Positions 10,001-16,566 of a stretch of DNA of 35,544 bases are shown piece after piece (within the stretch, counting starts at the first letter, position 1; the number at the start of each line of letters is the position of its first letter). The stretch is taken from positions 1-35,544 of the IMG/VR virus record IMGVR_UViG_3300021437_000060; one strand, written 5' to 3'. Source of the stretch: a virus. The notes below the pieces were generated by a model. It searched no databases. It worked only from the letters and a program-made list of their open reading frames with translations, and was not told the origin of the DNA. The position numbers and the translations under genes are program-made.

Positions 10001-12049
10001 TATTTGGTGTCTGCAGCCCACGACGAAGCTGAAGCCAAGGTGCTGCGCCAGAACATGCGCGATGCAGGGTTCCCCGTTTCGGACGAGCACACCTACTACA
10101 AGCCCAAGGACACCTGGATCAAAGACTTGACCGGCGGCACTGGGGTGATTGCTGGCATGTCGCGCTTGCGGCACCAGCTGGACATGATGAGCTCGGAGTC
10201 GTCTTCTCCTGCCGACAAACTGAAGTACGCCTCCATGTCCCGGCTGCTGTCCAACATGTGGCTGGACGCCCTGAGCCAGAACTCTGCCCGCAAATCCGAA
10301 ATGCGCCGCCTTGGTGTGCACGGTGAGATGGATACCATCGAGGCGTTTCGCAGCGCTGCGAAGTCGGATGCTCACTTTATCGCCGGCATCGAGTTTAACG
10401 ACAAGATGCTCCAGACGCTGAAGCAAGCGGCTAAGCAGGTCGAGGGCGGTAGCGGCGAAGAGCGCACGACCAAAGACAACATCATGAAGGAGTTTATGGC
10501 ACGCCACGAGCAAGGCGTAGTCAGTCCTCCGACTCCCTGGGCCAACAAGATAACCAAGGCGACCGCCTTGTGGCAAATTGCGACCAGCCCTGCCCACTAC
10601 GTTGGCAACCTGATGCAGCCATGGACCATGACTCTGCCTACCCTGGCAGCTAAGCACGGCTACGGCGAAGCCACAGGTGAGTTCTTCAAGGCGTACAAAG
10701 AGATTGGCGCCATCCTGGCCAACACGGGGCTGCTCAAATCCCTGAAGGTCGAGGACATGCCTGCTGACGTTCGCCAGCCCATGAAGCGTTTGCTGGAGCT
10801 GGGCCGTTTGGATATTGGCATGAACACCGAGTACGGTTCCATGTCCATGCGCGAGCGTGGTGCGGGCACCCGGGCGCTGAACGCAGCCACAGACCGGATT
10901 ACTTCGGCTTCGCTGAAGATGGAATCCCTGAACCGCTTGGCCACTGCAGCTTCGGCGTATCGGCTGGAACTCAAGCGTACCGGCGACCCGGAAAAGGCCC
11001 TGCACTACGCTGGCGACATCGTGGCTGAAACCCACGGCGACCACAGCCGGGCCAACGCCCCGCGTGCATTCAACAACGGTTTTGGCAAAGTGGCGCTGCA
11101 GTTCCGCAAGTTCCAGCTGGTGCAGCTGACTCAGATGGCCAAGATGATCGGCAATTTGAAAAACGCTGATCCCGCTGAGCGCGCTCTGGCGCTGCGCACT
11201 TTGGCATTTACTCTGGCCCACGTAGCGGCTTTGGGCGGTGCAGTGGGTATGCCGGGGTTCAATACGTTCAGCTGGGCTGCCAGCCAGATGCAGCATGCCC
11301 TGACCGGTGTGACCGGTGAAGACTGGGAGACGCAGATTGCCAAGGCGTCTGGTGACACGCATACGGCTAACTTACTGCTACGTGGTTTGCCCGGGCTGCT
11401 TGGTGTGGACCTGACCAGTAAAGTGGGCTATGGCGACATGCTGGGTATTGCACCTTACGTGGACGCAGACCTTGCCGATCGTAAGAGCGTGCAGGATGCC
11501 GTGGGTCAGATTGCAGCCGGCCCGTTTGGTGGCTTGGTGGGCCGCGCAGCGCAGTCGCTGCACCATCTGCTGGTCGGCAATACTTACAAAGCGTGGGAAG
11601 GGCTGATGCCTCAAGGTGTTGCCAACGTGATGAAGGGCGCCCGGGAACTCAATGAGGGCGTGACCAACACCAAGGGCGACAAACTGACCAACATCAATGC
11701 GGGTGAAGCCATGCTGGAAGCGCTCGGATTTGCTCCGTCTTCCAAGGCTTTGATGCAAGCCGAAACGGGTGCCATGATCAAATCGAGCGAAGACTTTAAG
11801 GACCGTTTGGCCATGTTGAAGGAGCGCTACACCAACACGGTGCGCGACGGTGGGGATGTGTCTGGCGATGTCAAGGCTATGAACAGCCTGCGCCAGCAGA
11901 TGATGGACCGTGGGTTCAAGCCGACGCCTCTGGGCGATTTGCTCAAGGCGCCGACCCAGCAGCTTATCCGCCAAATCTTTACGACTCCTGGCGGCCTGCA
12001 GTACAAGCCTGGAAAAGATCAGCGTGCTGCGGAGCAGTTCCCGCAATAA
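4064..12049 (+). CDS. Giant polyvalent virion protein with HEXXH peptidase-like and ADP-ribosyltransferase-like domains, 2661 aa
   Basis: ATG with AAGGAG five bases upstream. Visible order: disordered N-terminus; Ala/Gly-rich helical region (about 180-450); a helix-turn-helix-like stretch (897-920); charged coiled coil with a UVR-like segment (about 1015-1125); a zinc-peptidase-like motif HEVGVH (H1225, E1226, H1229) with a candidate third ligand E1285 in SEAVAYF; then an ADP-ribosyltransferase-like module starting at WHGT (H1360), with GAQAYGWGTYLAE (Y1383-E1391), LDWD, GIKGSKHLD and a closing HNHVIFND (F1715). This order matches the ART domain of phage polyvalent proteins. The C-terminal ~500 residues are helical, with WQIATSPAHYVGNL near 2160 and QFRKFQLVQL near 2345, resembling large polyvalent protein-associated domains. 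It is probably packaged and ejected with the DNA. Domain calls are by eye; enzymatic activity is inferred. Confidence 0.8.
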   Translation: MAVNPAAKDPNSYASSTLSGGNSATGAILGVPQDPNTPRGPQPTALPQGMPGGVPNFFASASGGQTAQPQGLSVPGMDAYSQVTQQNQQVIAQMFQPKADATPQYGLGPNGELQVGDTVVPMKDNPTMAAQLLQTPAAKGPTNLRPGFQPVDASEVQNYLQNLNRSTWDATKEVGKQFAGGVVGGGLDVAGRAAQWAGAPNVGAGLIGAGQAADRFLGTDQPADTLNRGTLAKGFIGNARAAGMAIPVAAANLGLTAAGMPGAAAVLDIGVVAPLFGAADAQQTHDQILQAGGSPEQAQSAGWKQFFISGGTQAALGAIGGRVMAGGGYTAVTKLKQAVSGGAMTADQAAQIVTNPAMLKRFAANEGINLGVQSAGMAGQGAASAALYNASTPEGTPQRDVGEAGLEGAGAGLYMGAMMAPMGAYHQWGDSARRADLGRALNTPTTQVDLLNAVKMDQAAKAIQPEMGGLIGKPGAEQYTKDTMARSTDAYSDNLIAAEKAARNETPGFGGQAPAGIAPAPDAGRQADLTAAFPPLTAEQQAAQGEQAKSTKAAAKAQREQHELNATDALIGMGVAQPGAKDVRIVADALAAGIDMADPAAAPFREAVMAKKYSLAKKALADLKGKNDSVFGQAGAGDAGLGGDGSGKPAGSVGAGVPDSGDAGGGVRPSTGEPVAGVQPPVAGGDAGVHTHTVEEIPDFSLEHTPGEPNAAWRAAHPHESDTAPVATNNLSLRHLKETGQEPLFTPEVTRKKLLKPTKSEGDTAAYVAPEQKPSITAEQAYNRLKRSGHPEYSQLTPEEQRVVEAAHAEGRVTQAEWDKAMKQAIRQQREERLAAAKQNRKRIETDRAQEAAMTDEERAARKKKERAEDTSVSPEEHFVEAFGASGPAAYAAAHGDTWEAIAKQEGISADAARKRVARIDPADIDAADLTPKEKDKLRESLEYAQGDVVEKRDRAANASGSADTEIGGTSPESQSMERELLVTPGMNVQNQGRTGILTRPENEKGRGEELSTKEATLAEQSKALEAELQDALKAKDYKKAAEIRERQKSLAAEFAKGKEDPLKAPEKSERQSTEARINEINDLINDAEEAGEHKKVKALEKERQDLYDLRDAEAEKAERAQEDDIDEDAAGNSDDYQYGKNSDGTAENGYESAEELTKELTGWMGVDKLPRHIKVVHDASELADLGDLATAAKNQSAFGWTKDGRVVLIANRLTKGTGKGAFLHEVGVHLGLDNILGSKNIDRLHEAIKEWAARDDGSKESEIAKAALARVEAAGTESHQAASEAVAYFVQEAADRGVSPTAVDGYSGKFAHFVRMIYAAFKGAIRRVLRGGDLTKLSAEDMVNMAYGAARLEMAGTWHGTAAEFRKFRHEYMGSGEGAQAYGWGTYLAERVGIAKGYHEADVRRKATDNVESLRAEAIAKRSKATALYQKAMKYELAGEGKKVIDGMRDRARTLEAQARDADAAAKTGARPEGTLFRVDHTVAPREMLDWDKAEQTPHVQEALAKLWDDVETDIREEIEDNLNADVTELSGKEWVRKVLPKLRDMDSRVFDRVDPVGGMPTHEAVSKLLDSFGIKGSKHLDARSRDSTKEIVVGGKAYSRDDLLAMTAKGRNGGPQHELYDQVPILREILRHGVEATRAEYTEKVNQHKLDGERIARESAARYDVPITDAEARQHGEEYARGTYHATNLKWLNENASKIKVQSQPVTHNHVIFNDKNLVRAASMRGGDRSQIKFGKTTERNIAKLPEKYQEPARTITDTLSRWANSGLDKVVFTKDLVDRGVARGLTALSRYQELVEGRNTRAGHFEKMAYNAIEDVRTFSLAEKRALNKFIQHSNLSGEWGYGDKARGQAKKMFEDLSPRTQKVAKAIFEHGDTILKQKKESVQQVASDLYDSMLEGATGKARDDILAEKDGFLKKYNTLMAIDAGNPYSSLQRHGDFVTVGKSDAYLKAEAAAKAEGSSKAQRQALMDMQADPQHYLVSAAHDEAEAKVLRQNMRDAGFPVSDEHTYYKPKDTWIKDLTGGTGVIAGMSRLRHQLDMMSSESSSPADKLKYASMSRLLSNMWLDALSQNSARKSEMRRLGVHGEMDTIEAFRSAAKSDAHFIAGIEFNDKMLQTLKQAAKQVEGGSGEERTTKDNIMKEFMARHEQGVVSPPTPWANKITKATALWQIATSPAHYVGNLMQPWTMTLPTLAAKHGYGEATGEFFKAYKEIGAILANTGLLKSLKVEDMPADVRQPMKRLLELGRLDIGMNTEYGSMSMRERGAGTRALNAATDRITSASLKMESLNRLATAASAYRLELKRTGDPEKALHYAGDIVAETHGDHSRANAPRAFNNGFGKVALQFRKFQLVQLTQMAKMIGNLKNADPAERALALRTLAFTLAHVAALGGAVGMPGFNTFSWAASQMQHALTGVTGEDWETQIAKASGDTHTANLLLRGLPGLLGVDLTSKVGYGDMLGIAPYVDADLADRKSVQDAVGQIAAGPFGGLVGRAAQSLHHLLVGNTYKAWEGLMPQGVANVMKGARELNEGVTNTKGDKLTNINAGEAMLEALGFAPSSKALMQAETGAMIKSSEDFKDRLAMLKERYTNTVRDGGDVSGDVKAMNSLRQQMMDRGFKPTPLGDLLKAPTQQLIRQIFTTPGGLQYKPGKDQRAAEQFPQ

Positions 12050-12080
12050 AAAATGCCCCCGGTGATCTAAGCCGGGGGCA
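12047..12080 (-). terminator. Rho-independent terminator for the leftward replication transcript
   Basis: A perfect 9-bp stem pairs 12054-12062 with 12072-12080 around a 9-base loop. Read on the - strand the stem is followed by TTTTTTA, so it terminates transcription leaving the primase-helicase gene, whose stop lies at 12125. Read on the + strand there is no T-tract after the stem, so termination of the giant gene's transcript here would be weaker. The genes on both sides converge on it. Confidence 0.8.
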
Positions 12081-12124
12081 GAAAGCACTTCACTCAAGGA
12101 GACAGGGTGACCTGTCGGGGTGAA

Positions 12125-15097
12125 CTATACCCCAGATTGGGCGGCTGGAGGCTGCGTGTTGTTAATAACCAAGACCGGGCCGCTGGCTTCCAGCTTGGTC
12201 AAATCCACGATCACGCAACGCTGCTGCACGCGCGGCAAGTCTGTTCCTCGGGTCAACGTGACACGCTCGTCTTCGGTTACCAGGGCGCCGGCAAAACGCA
12301 GGTGGTCCAGCACGTTCTGGAAGTCGGTGCGGTTCTTCATGCACCACTCGCGCATGGACTTCTGGCACAGGAAAAGCCGTCCGGCAAACGCTGCTTCGTG
12401 TTTGGTTCCCAGCACGTAACGTCCAACGATGGGGCCTTTGAGCGTGTTGCGTGGGGTTTCCACACCCAGCAGACTGCGGGAGTCGCGGTACTCGCTGGTC
12501 ACCACGATACCAGGGGTCATGGCAGCTACCATGCGGCTGAAAGCGTCTTCGCTGGTCACGGTGTTGTTGACCGTGATTTCTTTGGCCAGTTTCTGCATCA
12601 GGGTGATGGAGAACTCGGTCAGCTTGGCGGTGTCGAACTCGCAAATCCCCAGCTCCACGGCAATCTCGGCAGCTACCAGGGTGCATGCAGCATGGCTGCG
12701 ATAGAAGCGGTACTTGGTGCCGGGAATGTGCTCCACCAGAATGCTGACCTTAGCCCTGATGCGCTCGAACAGCTGCTCGGTGTGGGTCACTGCGTACTGG
12801 ATCAGCGCAGCTCCTGCAGTGCCCCGGTTGGCCTTCATCTGGGCCAAGGCCGTCTGCACCTCGGTTTCCTCCAGCTTGGGGATGGGGTAGCTGTCCACGT
12901 GGATTTGAACCATGCGCACGGCCTCGGCTTGGGAGTTGGCCTGGGTAGCAGCCAGTACACCGTGCAGGTCCTTGTTGGCAGTGCCGAAGGGGCTCATGCG
13001 CCACGACGACTGATTCGCAAACTTGACTCCGCTGCCTGTGGACTGCAGGCGCGCACGTTCTTCACCCAGCGAGAGGGTGTACGTGAAATTAGAGAACCAG
13101 TCCGCCTCCACTCCCGTAAGCTCGTCAAATATGAGAGGAAGATTGTTGAACGCGCCGACAGTGGCCCAGAGCGCGTTACGCGTACCAGCGTCATCCGACT
13201 TGAGAGCCATGGCATTTGAATCACCGAAGGCGTAGACGGAAGCATACGCAACCGTGGATTTGCCCTTGCCCGAATCTCCGCCCGTGATCGCCAGAAGTAA
13301 TCCACAGTAGAGCTCTTCACAGAAGGGGTTGAGGATCGAGCCCCAGCCTGAGCAAATAGCGTACTGTAGGCTTTCCATGCCGTCGCGGGCATAGACGTAA
13401 TTGAGCGGCTTCGCGTATCCATCCAAGGTGCCCTGTGGAGCGGTAAGAGCAGCTTGCTTCTGTGCCGCGTAACCTCCCAGTAGAACTCGTTTGACTGAGC
13501 CATCAGCTGAGTAATAGCGGTCACCGATGAGGAAGCCGCGCATCTCGTCTTTCCAGCCGAAAGCCGTGAGCGTATTTGTTTCTTCAACGCGGCGCTTAAG
13601 CTGTTCCAGCGAGTCTCGAAGGTACGCAGTAAGGTGGACGCCTGCGTTGGGGTGATTCGTTTGCATGAGTTCATACTTTGCCAATGATTTGAGAATATCC
13701 GTGGATGACGCCATGGCCTCAAAAGGCATCTGGAAATCCCGGATTCGGTTGTTGTGCAGGTGCATGCGCAGCCCGATCTTGTAGGCCCCGTCCTCACCCC
13801 GGATGCGCATGGTGGGGTAGAACTGATGGGGCGTGAAGCTGTGCACCTGCGTGATGCCGTCTTTGTCGGGAAGCAGTCGCGAGAGCAAACCGTTCGCCCA
13901 CTGGTAGCCTTGCGGGTAAGCCGGAACTGTGACGATCTCGACTTCCTCCGTGGCTGTGGCTACCTCGACTTCGTGCTCCACGGTTATCGGGATAACCCGG
14001 CCAAGTACCAGAGGTGTGTTGACCTTGCCCTTGAACTCGCAGCCCACGCAACCCTCGGGGTTGCACTTGGAGAAAAACTCGCAGGTCGATGGGCCGGCAT
14101 CCCAGGTGTCGTACCGCATAGCCCAGTCGGTGGAGTCGTGACCAGTGCTCGCGCGCTCGCTAGACCAGTCCTCTGCCTTCGCCCGACCGTTTTCGCTGTG
14201 GGTCAACAAGCCGATTACGCCGCGCCAGTGATCGTAGCCAACGTCACCTGCGGTATTGCGCATGGTGCCTACCTGCTTGCACCTGTCTGCCATCTGGTCT
14301 GCATCTACCGGAGCATTGCTGTACGGCAGGTGTGCAGTCAAATCACTGTTGAGCGCTTCACCCTGGAGGTGCGCAGGCAGTGCGCCGAGGTCTGGAGCCG
14401 TGGCCACGTTGTGTGTCGTGGCGTACTCCTTGATGGCCTCATACAAACTCTTGGCGTTCTGGGCAGCGCATTCACGCAGCACAGCTACCTTCTTGGGGCT
14501 CTCAGGATTCTTCCGATTGGACGTGCCAGCCGGGCGCAAGATGGATGCAAAGTCTGCGGTACGTGTCGGGTCAGCGATAAGCCCCCACAGGGCAGCTGAA
14601 GCTTTCAGCAGGTCAGCGCATTTCACCCAGCTGGTATGGTTTACCGCGTTGGTCAGAGGCCAGTACGCATGTAAGCCGTTGCCGCTGGATACCAGCATGG
14701 GGTTGGGCCACCCGATGGCGTGAGCAAACTTGGAGACCGCCGTAGCAGCTTCTTTCTTGGATTCATACCCCTTTGGGGGGACCATGGTGGAGTAGCCTCC
14801 GCCGCAGTCCAAGTCCAGCCAAAACGCTTTGGCAGACTTCCAGTTGACGGCTTTGCGCGTTACGCGGCGGGGCTTGCCTTTGATCTCCACGTCCTGGAAT
14901 TTGGCCAAGTAGCTGGAGCAGGCGTGGTAGACAGCGGTGTACTGTGGGTCGCGGTTAAAGCTGGCAATGGCCGTGGCCATGTCTTCCAGCGATTCGTACG
15001 CGCGGTGTTTGGGGTAGGGGCGGTCCTTCTCGAACAGCACCACGTACTTGAAGCCCGTCTCGGGCAAAATTGTCTGGAGAAACGTCAGGGTATCCAA
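12125..15097 (-). CDS. Bifunctional primase (AEP-type) and superfamily 3-like / DUF927-like helicase, 990 aa
   Basis: The start is TTG at 15097: AAGGGG lies six bases upstream and no in-frame ATG gives a better start. The N-terminal ~200 residues look like an archaeo-eukaryotic-type primase: FWLDLDC with D95 and D97 as metal ligands, SSGNGLHAYWPL (S138-H143) as the SxH motif, and ILRPAGTSNRK. A four-cysteine cluster (CEFFSKCNPEGCVGC) follows at about residue 345. The C-terminal half is a hexameric-helicase-type ATPase with Walker A GGDSGKGKST near 605 and Walker B LPLIFDELTG near 657. It would unwind the fork and prime lagging-strand synthesis for the phage polymerase. It is the last gene of the leftward block, just before a terminator. 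Whether the helicase is SF3 or DUF927 type needs a profile search. Confidence 0.85.
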   Translation of the reverse strand: MDTLTFLQTILPETGFKYVVLFEKDRPYPKHRAYESLEDMATAIASFNRDPQYTAVYHACSSYLAKFQDVEIKGKPRRVTRKAVNWKSAKAFWLDLDCGGGYSTMVPPKGYESKKEAATAVSKFAHAIGWPNPMLVSSGNGLHAYWPLTNAVNHTSWVKCADLLKASAALWGLIADPTRTADFASILRPAGTSNRKNPESPKKVAVLRECAAQNAKSLYEAIKEYATTHNVATAPDLGALPAHLQGEALNSDLTAHLPYSNAPVDADQMADRCKQVGTMRNTAGDVGYDHWRGVIGLLTHSENGRAKAEDWSSERASTGHDSTDWAMRYDTWDAGPSTCEFFSKCNPEGCVGCEFKGKVNTPLVLGRVIPITVEHEVEVATATEEVEIVTVPAYPQGYQWANGLLSRLLPDKDGITQVHSFTPHQFYPTMRIRGEDGAYKIGLRMHLHNNRIRDFQMPFEAMASSTDILKSLAKYELMQTNHPNAGVHLTAYLRDSLEQLKRRVEETNTLTAFGWKDEMRGFLIGDRYYSADGSVKRVLLGGYAAQKQAALTAPQGTLDGYAKPLNYVYARDGMESLQYAICSGWGSILNPFCEELYCGLLLAITGGDSGKGKSTVAYASVYAFGDSNAMALKSDDAGTRNALWATVGAFNNLPLIFDELTGVEADWFSNFTYTLSLGEERARLQSTGSGVKFANQSSWRMSPFGTANKDLHGVLAATQANSQAEAVRMVQIHVDSYPIPKLEETEVQTALAQMKANRGTAGAALIQYAVTHTEQLFERIRAKVSILVEHIPGTKYRFYRSHAACTLVAAEIAVELGICEFDTAKLTEFSITLMQKLAKEITVNNTVTSEDAFSRMVAAMTPGIVVTSEYRDSRSLLGVETPRNTLKGPIVGRYVLGTKHEAAFAGRLFLCQKSMREWCMKNRTDFQNVLDHLRFAGALVTEDERVTLTRGTDLPRVQQRCVIVDLTKLEASGPVLVINNTQPPAAQSGV

Positions 15098-15142
15098 TTG
15101 ATACCCCTTGGAGAAAATGTCATACCGCCCCCGGTAAGGTTA

Positions 15143-15187
15143 AAGAAAATGTGTGGGTTACGGTGTCCCACATCCGGCCCAGCCGGA
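15143..15187 (-). terminator. Tandem hairpins between ssDNA-binding protein and primase genes (possible terminator/attenuator)
   Basis: Reading leftward after the stop at 15203 there is a 6-bp stem TCCGGC/GCCGGA with a 3-base loop (15173-15187). Directly after it comes a 6-bp stem TGTGGG/CCCACA with a 9-base loop (15152-15172), followed by ATTTTCTTT. This is the only long gap (105 bases) in an otherwise tightly packed leftward block. It may partly terminate transcription and so lower primase expression relative to the upstream binding protein. Strength is uncertain because the T-tract is interrupted. Confidence 0.5.
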
Positions 15188-15202
15188 CGATTTCCGGGGG
15201 GT

Positions 15203-16135
15203 TTAGTCGTCGAAGTCGATGCCGTCGATGTCCAGGTCAGGGTCTTCGTCCACAACGGGGACAGCCTTCACAGGCTCAGGCTTGGGTTCAGCTTTGGGCT
15301 TTGCGGCGGCCTTTGGCTTTTCGGCCTTGACAGGCTCGGGGGCAGGAGCTTCGACCTTGGGAGCCGGTGCCGGTGTTTCTTCAGCGGGAGCTTCAGCGCC
15401 GTCAAACAGGCCGGCCGCACCCACGATGTCTTCCACGATCTTGGAGTCCATGGTCTCCTTGACCTGCTCATAGTCCTCGGCCGACAGGAAGCCTACGGGC
15501 TTGAACGTCAGCTTGGGAGACTCAGCGTCCTGATCGAAGCCGATCTTGGTCACCACCATGTTGTACGCCACACCACGCTTGGCCAGCATTTGACCATACT
15601 CACCCAGTGCCTTGATGGATGCGGGAGGCACGCGTACCAGCATGGGGTCGTTCAGGGTACCACCGGGCGCCACAGCGATGCGCACGGAGTCCTGGCAGGC
15701 TTTGCCCTTGGTAGCAATGCCCTTTTCGTTGGTGGCGCTGCCCCAAGCGTTGTGGGGGCACACTGCGCAGCTGGTAGCTTGCTTGTGCTCGGAGTCCGGG
15801 GCCGGCTTGGTGCCATCCGTGGAATAGCAGTCAGGCTTCTTGGCCTTGTCGCTGGAGTTAGGATCGTACTTCTCCATGTAGAAGACCTTGGATTTGTCCT
15901 TGTTGGCCTTGATCAGCACCACGTCGATGCTGGTGGCGGGGGACTCAGGGTCCTTGGGGTTAGGCAACACCATCCGGTCGCCGTCGCGCACCACGGCAAA
16001 GACCTTGCCCTTGATGGAGATGACAGGGAAGCCCGCGCCAGCGTGGGCGGTAAGGTCGGCGTTGAACGCCTTGATGTCGATACCAGCCAAGTGAGCTGGC
16101 AGTTTGGCAGATTCAAAAGGGATCAGAGAAGACAT
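15203..16135 (-). CDS. Probable single-stranded DNA-binding protein, 310 aa
   Basis: ATG with AAAGGA seven bases upstream. Residues 1-220 form a folded domain with four cysteines at C103, C123, C126 (CAVC) and C147, a likely zinc site. A Pro/Ala/Lys-rich flexible linker follows (about 235-290, repeats of PAP and PKAE). The last ~15 residues are strongly acidic (DEDPDLDIDGIDFDD). A folded core, disordered linker and acidic hydrophobic-tipped tail is the architecture of ssDNA-binding proteins (SSB, T7 gp2.5, T4 gp32), where the tail recruits partner enzymes. Location between helicase and primase genes supports this. I recognise no exact family signature, so the role is an inference from architecture and context. 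Confidence 0.6.
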   Translation of the reverse strand: MSSLIPFESAKLPAHLAGIDIKAFNADLTAHAGAGFPVISIKGKVFAVVRDGDRMVLPNPKDPESPATSIDVVLIKANKDKSKVFYMEKYDPNSSDKAKKPDCYSTDGTKPAPDSEHKQATSCAVCPHNAWGSATNEKGIATKGKACQDSVRIAVAPGGTLNDPMLVRVPPASIKALGEYGQMLAKRGVAYNMVVTKIGFDQDAESPKLTFKPVGFLSAEDYEQVKETMDSKIVEDIVGAAGLFDGAEAPAEETPAPAPKVEAPAPEPVKAEKPKAAAKPKAEPKPEPVKAVPVVDEDPDLDIDGIDFDD

Positions 16136-16169
16136 GCTTATATCCTTTGGTTATTAAGCGGAAGGGGAA

Positions 16170-16553
16170 TTAGGTGGGGCGGCGGATCGAAACTGTGCGT
16201 TCAGTGCGGTAATTCACACCTGGGGGCACATCCCCATGTTCTTGAGCGTAGACATCCACGGCGGTCTTGTTGACCCGTACGTCCATAAGGTCAAACGCTT
16301 GGTTGGCCCTGACGTGCGCCATGAATGCATCCTTGTCAGCAACCGTTGCGCTGGTGCGAGAGCTGATGTACGCAGTGCCGGCAGCGGTGCGCATGCCTTC
16401 ACCGCCAAGCTTGTCGAGGGCTACCATGAGTTGGCCTTCGAGCTTGTCCATCTTGGCCTGGATAACGGCTTCTTCTTCCTTGCGAGCTTTGGAGATTTCT
16501 GCTTTTTTGTCGCGAAGTCCGATGTAGACCTCGACTGCTTCTGAGAGTTTCAT
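16170..16553 (-). CDS. Conserved-type small phage protein, coiled-coil N-terminus, 127 aa
   Basis: The ATG at 16553 (MKLSEAVEVY) has AAGGA five bases upstream and is preferred over the upstream in-frame ATG at 16685, which lies inside the helicase gene. Residues 1-50 are a charged helical or coiled-coil segment. The C-terminal half holds a TAYISSRTSATVADKDAF strand-like region and ends in PPGVNYRTERTVSIRRP, a PPGV...RR ending found in several small phage proteins of unknown role. It lies between the helicase and the putative ssDNA-binding protein, so a replication or recombination accessory role is likely but unproven. Confidence 0.7.
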   Translation of the reverse strand: MKLSEAVEVYIGLRDKKAEISKARKEEEAVIQAKMDKLEGQLMVALDKLGGEGMRTAAGTAYISSRTSATVADKDAFMAHVRANQAFDLMDVRVNKTAVDVYAQEHGDVPPGVNYRTERTVSIRRPT

Positions 16554-16566
16554 GTTTTTCCTTGAG

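Noticed and set aside
9863-11362. 499-codon open frame on the - strand opposite the giant virion gene
   Set aside because: Shadow of a GC-rich coding frame: no ribosome binding site, no recognisable motif, and the + strand frame is clearly the gene. The similar frame at 5906-7207 is rejected for the same reason.
4064-12049. N4-type virion RNA polymerase
   Set aside because: Size is suggestive, but no RNA polymerase motifs were seen; the visible motifs are peptidase-like and ADP-ribosyltransferase-like.
14720-16273. 517-codon and 370-codon + strand frames (14720-16273, 12107-13219) opposite the primase and binding-protein genes
   Set aside because: Antisense to genes with clear catalytic motifs, no SD, and low-complexity Gly/Leu/Val composition typical of reverse-frame translations.
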